Assembly: GCA_022264855.1 (NCBI GenBank)
Contig: JABYQU010000007.1
Location: 124,001 to 188,000 of the forward strand
Direction of reading: 5' to 3'
DNA length: 64,000 nt
Source: Lenzites betulinus
Taxonomy: Eukaryota > Basidiomycota > Agaricomycetes > Polyporales > Polyporaceae
Shown here one piece after another: positions 1 to 9,198 of this stretch; the stretch's first letter is position 1, and every line of letters begins with the position of its first letter. The notes below the pieces were generated by a model that was not told the DNA's origin, searched no databases, and saw nothing but the letters and a program-made list of their open reading frames with translations. The translations under genes were made by a program, and so were the position numbers.

Positions 1-979
1 GAGCCCGCGATGATATGCTGCGGGGGAGGTGGTCCGCGACCGGGTACTCGCAGAAGAGGTTGGCGAGGCGCACTAGAGCGTCTCGGGGAAGCTCGAGCGC
101 CTCCAAGAGTGCCATAGCGGCTGGGATCTCGCTTTTGGTACACGCCAGTACGCGGAGGAAGGGGAGCGAAACTGCTGGGGATGGTTGGTCTTCTTCTTGA
201 TCGCCCGTAGGCTCCATGCTAAGGTCCGACAGGTGGAGAAACTTCAGTGCAGGCGTGTGCGAAAGGAGAGCCTTCAGGCGGGACACGGGGTTGCCTGTGC
301 GAAGAGGACGGAGGTTCCCCAGATACAAATGCGTCAGATGGGGGAAGTGATTCGACGGAAGATGCATGCCAGTGGGTTGGACCGCAAGAGCCTTCAGGTG
401 TAAAACAACCTGGCCGCAAAGGAGGGGAGGTTCGGGTTCCTCCGGAAAAGGTGTGAGCGGATAGTGGATTGGGACCTCCGAGGAAACAGTGAGGCACTCG
501 AGCAGAACAGGATCCAAAGTGAGGCGGCTCAAAGGGTATGTGATCCCCCTCATTGGGAACTGCGTGAGGTCTAGACGTCGGATGCGGCGTCCGTATACTC
601 GGAGGAGCTCATCGCATGCGCCTCTATCCGGGGGGACCACCAAGTGAAGCGACAGTGGCTGGTCTTGGGAGCGAAGCGCAAACGTCTCCAATTGCTCCAT
701 CTTGCGGTTGTCCACACGTCGCCAGAGGGATTTTCTCGCGATCGTAATACCACGCCATTTTTGGCAGACGTGGGTGAGCGTGAGAAGTGCGCGCGTTGGG
801 ACGGGTTTGCTCCCTCTCTGGCGAGGGAGGAGTACACCTCCGTCGCCTGCGAGTAAGACCACCTCTTGGAAGATGCGATCGAGGATTTCTGCAGGTAACC
901 GATGCACGGGTGCCAGTAGGTTCAATTTGCTACGTACTTCCAAAGTTAAGGCCGTGAGAGACGAATCCCACCATTGCAG
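1..979 (-). CDS. F-box protein, partial (3' end beyond left edge)
   Basis: An uninterrupted minus-strand frame runs from a splice acceptor (AG at 981-980) to the left edge. Near its start it reads HRLPAEILDRIFQEV, a typical F-box, which binds Skp1 in SCF ubiquitin ligases. Then come THVCQKWRGI and leucine-patterned segments such as LTHLYLGNLRPL and LKFLHLSDL, as in agaricomycete F-box/LRR-like proteins. The frame has no ATG before its upstream stop, so a short 5' exon is missing; an ATG near 1050 is possible but would need an intron of only ~40 bp. The C-terminus is off the window. The substrate cannot be inferred; such genes form large, fast-evolving families in these fungi. Confidence 0.7.
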   Translation of the reverse strand, partial: MQWWDSSLTALTLEVRSKLNLLAPVHRLPAEILDRIFQEVVLLAGDGGVLLPRQRGSKPVPTRALLTLTHVCQKWRGITIARKSLWRRVDNRKMEQLETFALRSQDQPLSLHLVVPPDRGACDELLRVYGRRIRRLDLTQFPMRGITYPLSRLTLDPVLLECLTVSSEVPIHYPLTPFPEEPEPPLLCGQVVLHLKALAVQPTGMHLPSNHFPHLTHLYLGNLRPLRTGNPVSRLKALLSHTPALKFLHLSDLSMEPTGDQEEDQPSPAVSLPFLRVLACTKSEIPAAMALLEALELPRDALVRLANLFCEYPVADHLPRSISSRA

Positions 980-2665
980 CTGCGAAGTATCAATGTGTCA
1001 GGCAGGGAGTTCGTGATACGTTCGAATATTTGAGAGAACGCACATCCTCCCGCCTGTGGAATCAGTTAGCGTGGACGAATGAAATGAATGTACACGAGAG
1101 CTACCTGTAAGTACCGGAATTTAAGTGCATGATCTGGCGTAACGAGTGGATGACTGCATCAGGGGACGTGCCAAAACGCGTGATGATAGCATCGTCCATG
1201 TTTGCGGTGACTTTGCTTCCAAGTCAGACTCAAAAGACCTAGAAAGTTATTAGCTATAGTACTTAATATAAGAAATGTTCCGGTCAAGAAAGACTCAGTG
1301 GCGTACCTGGGTGGTATGCGATGTAAGTTAGGTTGACTGAATCGTCTCCAACACGCGTATTTAAGCTGTAGCGCAGTGCCGTCTGTGCCACGGGAGAGCA
1401 AAGCCAACGATACAATGCCCTGATACAACGCTAGTAGTATAACAAGGGATTGGAATACAATTGGCAGTGGCACCGGCGACTCGAAGCTACCTGTGAATCG
1501 TCAAGCTTTCCAAAGTCCTTCAAGATTGCAAGTGAAAGAGCAATCAGTCACTGCAGGTTTATCATCGTAGCGCGGTTAGTACTACTACAGTCTCCCAACT
1601 TGAGATGCATACATACTAATTAGTAATCAAGCGCCTATACTATCAAGCTCAAGCGCCGACGCGGAATCCCGCGTGAGCGCTTGAGCGTCTACCTCGATCC
1701 TTGTCCAGAATGCTACAACTTCTTCTTTGACGTATCTATCATGATCATGCTATGATCAGTAGGTACTCCGATGAGCAGCCAGTATTGTGGGATGTGTCCG
1801 CAAATTTGAAAGACCCTCGTGTAACTCGCTGTGTGCATGTGCTGATCACGGAAGCGCGGGTGAGATGGGAGAAATCCCATTGGACGCTGCATAGGACCCG
1901 GAAGCAGCGGAAAAATATGTGGAATGTACGGCTGTCGGTGACGCGGATGGCTTCGTCCGGGTCCATGTCGGCGGATGTCGAGAGACCAGGTTGGCAACGG
2001 AAGCTCCGAGGGCTGTTGGTTTACCAGTGCGGAGATAGGTCCGGATCCGGAGAACCCACCAGTGTACTTGTCCGATAACGGCCCTGCCGCCACACGCCAG
2101 GAGTTGAACAGCAGTACTTCTGGGGGTACTACTCGGTGGCTGAAGCGCTGATCTGGTCAGCAGGAGCTGTTCGCTTTTTTTCAGAGGATGACTGTCACCG
2201 GTGGAGTCCTGTTACTCTTATTGGGCAACGGCGTGCCACACCTGCTATTTGTGCTTGTTAGTTTCAGAAGCCTTTGGTCAACACGTCCAAACATCACCCG
2301 ATGCCAAGACTGCTACAAATGCAGGATCTGCTTCTGACTCCGCGAGACAGTTACCGTGATTCACAATTCAGATCTCGAGACCTCGTTCCTTGTTGACTAT
2401 ACATAGCATTGCTGATCAGCATGAGAGAAGTCCGCCTCGACACGGTCACCTGCCGTCGGGCAATACCTCGTCCGTCCGTCGTGCTCTACTCGGCGCGGCT
2501 GTAGTACGGTTCAACATCGGGACCTTCCTTCTCTGCCAGCGGGGCGACGCGAAGACATCTGAAGATTCCCCGAGGAGGTCACAAGTGGAAATGCCCTGCC
2601 AGACGCGCCAGCAGTCCTCTTGCCTCACTAACGAGTCTTGCACGTCGTAGTGCAGTAGCGACTAG
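980..2665. other. Intergenic region upstream of the cellobiohydrolase gene
   Basis: About 1.7 kb between the divergent F-box and GH7 genes. Only short open frames without recognisable domains or coding-like composition are present. It probably holds the GH7 promoter and the missing 5' exon of the F-box gene. I see no RNA gene or repeat. Confidence 0.5.
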
Positions 2666-2673
2666 TATAAATA
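2666..2673 (+). promoter_or_regulatory. TATA box of the GH7 gene
   Basis: TATAAATA lies 82 bp before the GH7 start codon, a usual distance for a highly inducible fungal secreted-enzyme gene. Confidence 0.6.
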
Positions 2674-2747
2674 CTGTGGGTCGACGACGACAATCGACAT
2701 CGGTTCACCGACAACGGCCTTCCTCGTCTACGGCATCTCCAGCAGCA

Positions 2748-4549
2748 ATGTTCCCCGCCGCAGCTCTCTACGCCTTCTCTCTGCTCGCTGTGGCTTACGC
2801 CCAGCAGCCCGGTACCCTCACGGCTGAGGTTCACCCCAAGCTGTCGACCAAGACGTGCTCGGCGGGCGGTTCCTGCACGACCAACGCTAACACGGTCGTC
2901 TTGGACGCTAACTGGCGCTGGACCCACTCGACCTCGAGCGCGACCAACTGCTACACCGGTCAGCATGTTTGAAACTTCAGCGCGATCACGATACTTACCT
3001 ATATGACTAGGCAACACCTGGGACGCCACCCTCTGCCCCGACGATGTGACCTGCGCAGCTAACTGCGCGCTCGATGGCGCCGACTATGAGGGCACATACG
3101 GCATCACCGCGTCTGGCGACTCGCTCACGCTCAAGTTCGTCACCCAGTCCTCAGGCAGGAACGTCGGCTCGCGCGTGTACCTCATGGACACCTCCGACTC
3201 CAAGTACGAGCTCTTCAACCTCAAGAACCAGGAGTTCACCTTCACGGTCGACATGTCCCAACTCCCCTGCGGTCTCAACGGCGCGCTCTACTTCTCCCAG
3301 ATGGAGGCTGACGGTGGCCAAGCCCGCTTCCCGACCAACAAGGCTGGTACCAAGTTCGGCACTGGCTACTGTGACTCGCAGTGCCCTCAGGACATCAAGT
3401 TCATCAGCGGCAAGGTGAGAACGCTCTGAGTGCGGTTTCAAGATAAGAGCTGACGCTTCGCGCTCCAGGCCAACGTCCAGGGCTGGAACGCGGCTTCCAA
3501 CAGCGCCAACACCGGCACTGGCGCCATGGGCACCTGCTGCACGGAGATGGACATCTGGGAGGGCAACTCCATGGGCGAGGCCTTCACCCCGCACGTCTGC
3601 TCCGTGACCGAGCAGACCGCCTGCACGGGCGACGACTGCGGCAACGAGTCCGACAACCGCTACGACGCGCTTTGCGACAAGGACGGTTGCGACTTCAACT
3701 CGTTCCGCATGGGCGACAAGTCCTTCCTCGGGCCCGGCCTCACCGTCGACACCACGAAGCCGATCACGGTCGTCACCCAGTTCCTCACTTCTGATGGCAC
3801 CGCCAGCGGCGACCTCACTGAGATCCGCCGCGTCTACGTCCAGAACGGCAAGGTCATCCCGAACTCGAACTCGACCATCACCGGCGTCACCGGCAACTCG
3901 ATCACCGACAGCTTCTGCGCTGCCCAGAAGACCGCCTTCGGCGACACCAACACTGTAAGCTCCTCACACTCTCTAGCGCTCTCCCCCCGGACTCAGACTA
4001 ACACACGATGCACAGTTCGCGGCTAAGGGCGGCCTCAAGGCTATGGGCGACGCATTCGAGAAGGGCATGGTCCTCGTCCTCTCCCTCTGGGACGACTACG
4101 CCGTGAACATGCTCTGGCTCGACTCTGCCTACCCCACCACCGCGCCCGCGACCCAGCCCGGCATCGCGCGCGGCAACTGCTCGACCACCTCCGGTGTGCC
4201 CGCGACCATCGAGGCCGCGAGCCCGAACGCGCAGGTCATCTACTCGGACATCCGCGTCGGCCCCATCGGCTCCACCTTCAGCTCCTCCGGCTCGAGCGCC
4301 CCGCCGCCGACCCAGCCGTCGCAGCCCGCGGGCCCGACCTCCGCCCCCGGCTCCACCCCCACGCAGCCCTCCGGCACTGGCGCGCCCCACTTCGGCCAGT
4401 GCGGCGGTATTGGCTGGACCGGCCCGACCACCTGCGCGGGCGGCTTCACCTGCACCGTCTCCAACCGTAAGTGCCTCAGCTTTCTTTTGGGGTTGAAGCA
4501 GTGTGCTGACGCGACGCGATGAATAGCCTACTACTCTCAGTGCCTGTGA
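2748..4549 (+). CDS. GH7 cellobiohydrolase (cellobiohydrolase I) with C-terminal CBM1
   Basis: Secreted exo-cellulase releasing cellobiose from the reducing ends of cellulose chains. Five exons (2748-2958, 3011-3414, 3469-3954, 4016-4466, 4527-4549) join in frame to 524 codons. The first ~18 residues ([18 protein letters not shown]) are a signal peptide; the mature protein starts QQPG, where Gln would cyclise. The GH7 catalytic motif EMDIWE is at residues 231-236: nucleophile E231, D233 and acid/base E236, matching the Trichoderma Cel7A triad after signal removal. A Ser/Thr/Pro linker (about 452-491) leads to a 33-residue CBM1 with its four cysteines and the aromatic residues that stack on cellulose. 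The final 23-bp exon encodes the CBM1 end YYSQCL. Expression is probably induced by cellulose and repressed by glucose. All expected key residues are present. Confidence 0.97.
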
Positions 4550-4932
4550 GCGGTTCAGGGGCAGGCGCACTGTGAGGGCTGGCCTCGGTAGTTGGTCCCC
4601 GCGTGCATGTACATAGTCTCCCTACGGGTTCTTGTCCTCCGAGTCTCGGTGAATAGATCAAAAGGTCTCTCTCTCCTCACTATTCTCTGTGTGTGACTTC
4701 AGCGCCGCCGTCGAACTTGTGCTACCTACTACCTGAGGGCACCGCACTATAGAGAGGACAACTTTTCCCAGATTTTGTCACATCGCTGATGGCTTTGGCG
4801 GTAATTCGTGTCAGCCGTGGTAGTACAACGTGCCGAGCTGAGACGGACGCTTTTTCTACAGTTTGCGTGGACTATATGGAAGAGGCCATACCGCGAGTGT
4901 GAACAGATGTTGCCGCCTACTAGGTAATTGAT
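4550..4932. other. Spacer between GH7 gene and left repeat arm
   Basis: 3' flank of the GH7 gene. No coding frame, RNA gene or repeat is recognised; the sequence has no counterpart at the far end of the right arm. Confidence 0.5.
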
Positions 4933-5759
4933 GTTCGGCAAAGTCCGAGCGTCCTTTTCTGGATTAAGTACCAAGTTCAAGTTCAACGTCAGAGTCGCGA
5001 TCGTAGCACTCATCCCTACTCATCCACACTTCTGAATGCGCAAAAAGCTGATGTCGTGTACGCTGATGTCTACTAGTACCGCGGCAGAGCTCAGCAAGTT
5101 TAGAAACGTGTAATGGAGGCGAGTCGTTTGCCGGTTAGCGTCAGCCAACAGACGCCCGCAGACCAAGTTCAACTTCAACACGCTCAGGTCGAGGCGCAGC
5201 CGTCTGGAGCCTCATATCTTGTGACCTTGCTTAACGTGCGGAACATTTACATGTAAATGTGGAGTAGAACTGCTAAAGTATCCGTTCTCAGCGCGAAAGC
5301 ACAGGTGCTCGCTGTCATGTAGTAGATTTACACCAGCGGACACCAAGCCAGGGAAGCGGTTTGCAGAGTCCCGGAAAGGCTATCGGATCCAATATTGTGA
5401 GTGACTCATGTAACAATGCAAAACACTCGCTGATGGCCATTGTTCACAACCATGGCGCAGCCCCCGTTGTCAGCCTAGCTCCGCCTTGCATAGGACATAG
5501 ACAATCATCCGATCACCCAAAACATACCCGAAAGCCGAACCAGGTGGGCATGTCTTCGGTTGATTAAGTGAAGCCATGGTGGGCGTCAGATACAGGATCC
5601 TTGAGCTGATGATGAACCTCGCCAGATCAACGTGACGCGTATAGTGTTCTCCTCCTCGGCGCTTGCACTCACTCTCGTTCTTCTCAACCACCACTGGCAC
5701 CGGCCACGAAATCCTGAAAAGCGTCCCCCAGTCCTCTCCCTCAAACAGCAATTATCAAT

Positions 5760-8746
5760 ATGTCGATCTCAACACGCTCATACCACAACACCTCTTACGC
5801 ATCAGGTATGGCTTCAGAGGCTTCCCCTCTCGCGCGCAGGACTGGGGGCGTACCCGCTAACACACGTGCAGATGTCCTACAAAACGGCCAGGTGGTGGGG
5901 ATGGGCTGGGAGAACGAGCTGAAGGGACGGATCCACGCGTACCCGGGCACCGTCGACGACTTCATCACCACCCTGGTCCCCTGCGCTACGCCGTTCACAT
6001 TCGACCAGGCTGACAAGTGGGTTTTCTGGGACTACAAACCGCAGGCAGGGAAGGAAGTCAGCAGTTATCCTTATCTGGTGCGTCGTTCTGCGCGCCGCAC
6101 TCGCTCATGTCTATGTCGCTGATTTCCTGTGCCACTCCTCAGCTCGTTGGTTTGAAGAAGCTTGTTGCGGGCTTCGAGGCCGACAGGAAGCTCTCGTTCC
6201 GCGACACCAGCAACCTACCGCTCGACTTCCCCTTCCGTGCCTTCAAGGACCAGCACCACCAGACAAAGCCGGATATCTCGATCTCGTTCCCCGGTGAGGC
6301 CATACCATCGCGGAGCTGGGAACATATCGCCTCGGTAATCGAGGTCAAGGCGACCGAAGGAGACGACCCATTTCCGTGGCGCGGCGAGGAGCACGAGAAG
6401 CACGTTGCAATGGCCGCACAGGTGGCGAAGAATGCGCGCAACCTCATGCTCGCCCACGGCTTCCTTGCGTCGTTCGTCATCGGGATCTATGGCCGAACGG
6501 CTCGGATTGCACGCTTCGACCATACGAGCGCGCTCGTGTCGCCGCGCATCGACCTCGAGAGAGTCGACGGGGTCAAGGCGCTCCAGAAGTTCTTCTGGCA
6601 TTTCACCCACCCCGTTTTTGGCAGCACCGTCGCCTGCAGCGACCCTACGGTAGCACGACTCAGTGCGGCGGACCAGGCCTGGATCCGATCTGAGCTGCAG
6701 AAGGCGAGCGCGAAGGACTGGGAGCAGCACGTCGGGGATCTGGCCAATGGCCGGCGGATAGAGGTCTACGATCAGGACACCAGACAAAGCGTGCCATACC
6801 TGCTCTACCATCTGATCGACGTGAACGGACGGCTGTTTTCTCGGGCGACGATGGTCTGGCGTGCGATTGAGGACACGCGGATGTGGAAGGACGACGAACT
6901 CGTGTGCAATCCAGCACGGAGCGGACCGGTCAAGCCGCAAATTGTGAAAGAAGCATGGCGACAGGTCGTGCGCACAGCGGAGGCCGATTTTTATCGGCGG
7001 CTCAACAAGAAGGGCGTCCGGACTGGCGTGGCAACGATGGTCTGCGGAGGTGACCTCGGTAGACTGGAGATCGATCTGTGGCAGAAGATCGACGAGGTCC
7101 AACGCAACTCCCAGAGCGATCCCTCTTCGCCGGCGCACTTGGAGCCTGAGGCGTCGACGTCTTCCCGTGCATCCACTGCCCCCGCCTCCCAAGTGCCGAC
7201 CCCGGATCCTCTCTCCGCCTACTACACAACGTTCTGCTCTTTCAGGGGTGGGCGTGCACCAGCTGTGGGCGATGGCACCTCGGACATGAACCAGAACTAT
7301 TGGGATTTCCCTCTGCCACGTCTGCAGCACTACACCTGGTCAATGGGACTGATCAATCCTCAGCTGTGGCACCTTGAGCGCAGTCACATACGCATGGTCA
7401 TCGACAAAGTCGGCCGCCCTCTCACGCAGTTTACCTGCACGCGAGAATTGATAGAAGCCGTCCGAGACGCAGTCCTAGGTGAGTAAACTTTGTCTTGTCC
7501 GGTCGTCACATTCAGGCTCATGCTGTGTGTATCTACAGGCCACAAACGCGCGTGGGAAGACGCGCGGGTGCTGCACCGGGATATCAGTGTTGGGAATATC
7601 CTCATCGCAGATGAGCCCACGAACGAGCCGAACTCGTCCGGGTTTCTGCACGACTTTGACTACAGCTGGATGGAGAACGGTGGCCCAGATGATGTGAGAC
7701 AGGCGGGGCGCACAGTAAGTACCACTGTAAAATGTTGTGTGATAACAAGGAGCTGAGAGATCGCCAAGGGAACGTACTACTTCATGGCGAGGGAACTGGT
7801 ATCGGCCGCGCCGGGGACTATTCACGACTGCCACCACGACCTGGAGTCATTCTACTGGGTCATCATCTGGGTCATATTGCGCCACACAAGCTGCCAACGT
7901 GATTCGCTGCCGGGGTCTACCCTGTGCCAGCAGCTCTTTAAATGGGACACCGACGCATTGGCTGCAGCTGAAAAGAAAAGCTTTCTTCTTTTAAACTTAT
8001 TTGATCCGGGCTGGCAGACGTTCGTCATCGACAACAACCCTACATTGACCAAGCTCGTCGAGGAACTGACCACTCTCGTGTGGCGGAATCAAGCTGTGCC
8101 CGAGAATTGCACAGCCCATCAAATCAAACTCACCCATGACGCACTTCTCGACGCGCTCAACGCCGCCCTCGCTCCGGACCAAATCTGGCCGACAAACGAC
8201 TGGCAGCCCTGCACGCTGCTCGATGATCACGCCCCCCGTATAGTGCCACCAGAGGTCGTCTCGACCCCGCAGGGTGTCCCCCCGGCACCCGAGACGTTCA
8301 TCCGACGGATCAACACCGCGCAGCCCGCCGTCATGCCAAACCCTACTCTACTACTTCAGGGCGCAACGCACAGTGTACCCTGGGAACTACTAAAGTTTAG
8401 TCACACCGCGTCCCCCGCCGGCCGTCAGATGGACACCGTGGCCGAGGACGAGGAGGCCTCGCCGATGCGCCAGATGAAGCGGCAGAAGACGAGCGATGAC
8501 TCGTCGATGCGCCCGATGAAGCGGCAGAAGACGGGCGATGACACGGCGCCGCTCGCGAGCGGCAGCAACTGCGTCGAGGCGTCGCAGGCTGATGCCGGTG
8601 CCGGATCATCGCAGGGTCGCCGAGGGAGTCGGGGGGCTGGCTCCCGCGGGCGCCGCAGTGCCAACATCCGCAAGGCTGGTACGCGTGCGAGCAGGCGCCT
8701 CGCGGAGAAGAGCGCGCGCAGGTCTCTAGAGTCCAAGCATGCGTAA
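5760..8746 (+). CDS. FunK1-type fungal protein kinase, copy A
   Basis: Putative Ser/Thr kinase of the FunK1 family, expanded in agaricomycetes and of unknown substrate. Proposed exons: 5760-5805, 5872-6077, 6143-7478, 7539-7714, 7769-8746, giving 913 aa. The intron 5806-5871 (GTATGG...GCTAAC...GCAG) is 66 nt without a stop, so it could also be retained. The N-terminal half is the family-specific region. The catalytic loop is HRDISVGN (H542-N549). LHDFD stands where DFG is expected, usual for FunK1. GTYYFMARE begins the activation-segment/APE region. The tail carries two 14-residue repeats rich in MKRQKT and a final Arg/Lys-rich stretch, which suggest nuclear localisation. A HET-domain gene follows on the same strand. 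Copy B is at 15103-18093. Confidence 0.88.
8464..8547 (+). repeat. Two 42-bp coding tandem repeats in the kinase tail
   Basis: Two adjacent 42-bp units encode MRQMKRQKTSDDSS and MRPMKRQKTGDDTA. Copy B carries the same pair, so the repeat predates the segmental duplication. The KRQK clusters resemble nuclear localisation signals. Confidence 0.8.
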
Positions 8747-8778
8747 TGCATCCTCAGGCGCCGTGTTTGTCGGACGTA

Positions 8779-9198
8779 GACATTGCTGATCTCAGGCTGG
8801 AGTCTCAAACATCACCATGAATTTATTCTAGCTTACTTGCCACCAAAATCGTTTTATCAGGCTGCGTGGGTATCATCAGGTACATATATGCCTTGAGAAT
8901 CGAGATACACGCCTGGGACTGAGGCACAAGGCTGATTTCTCGGGACGCCCAGTGCTATCGATATGAGAAATCTACGGTTTTTACAGCCTGCCCACGGGTC
9001 TGTTTCTCGCGCTCGTTCAACGTTCGATGTGGGCAGTGCTGCGGCTATACTCCTTGCCCGTAACTTATAAGGAACCCTCTGCAGTATCAATCTTGGAAGA
9101 TCTGTTGCCTCCTCGCTGACCTCTACCGCCGGACAACGGTGTGTGGTGTTAGTACCAGCGACGTGTAAATCGTTGATTTTTGACGCTGGTTATAGGGG
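8779..9198. other. Intergenic region between FunK1 copy A and the HET gene
   Basis: 420 bp without a convincing frame. It contains the kinase 3' flank beyond the repeat arm and the 5' flank of the HET gene. No clear TATA box is seen. Confidence 0.45.

Larger units (their letters stand above)
4933..8778 (+). repeat. Left arm of a ~3.85 kb inverted duplication
   Basis: This segment recurs in inverted orientation at 15071-18929. Similarity starts in the 5' flank of the FunK1 gene (a shared GTTCGGC / GCCGAAC block at 4933-4939 and 18923-18929), covers the whole five-exon gene, and stops a few tens of bases after the stop codon (GTGTTTGTCGGA in both). Small indels and substitutions are spread along it, so the duplication is not recent. 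Ends are accurate to about ten bases. Confidence 0.85.

Noticed and set aside
1713..2093. Overlapping frames on both strands upstream of the GH7 gene
   Set aside because: No domain, no splice-consistent extension, composition not coding-like.
3998..4570. 190-codon minus-strand frame over the GH7 3' end
   Set aside because: Gly/Arg-rich shadow of the GC-rich linker and CBM1 exon.
6215..7330. 371-codon open frame antisense to FunK1 copy A (and 274 codons at 16718-17542 opposite copy B)
   Set aside because: Mirror frame of a GC3-rich kinase exon; the sense frame has clear kinase motifs and proper introns, the antisense has no family signature.
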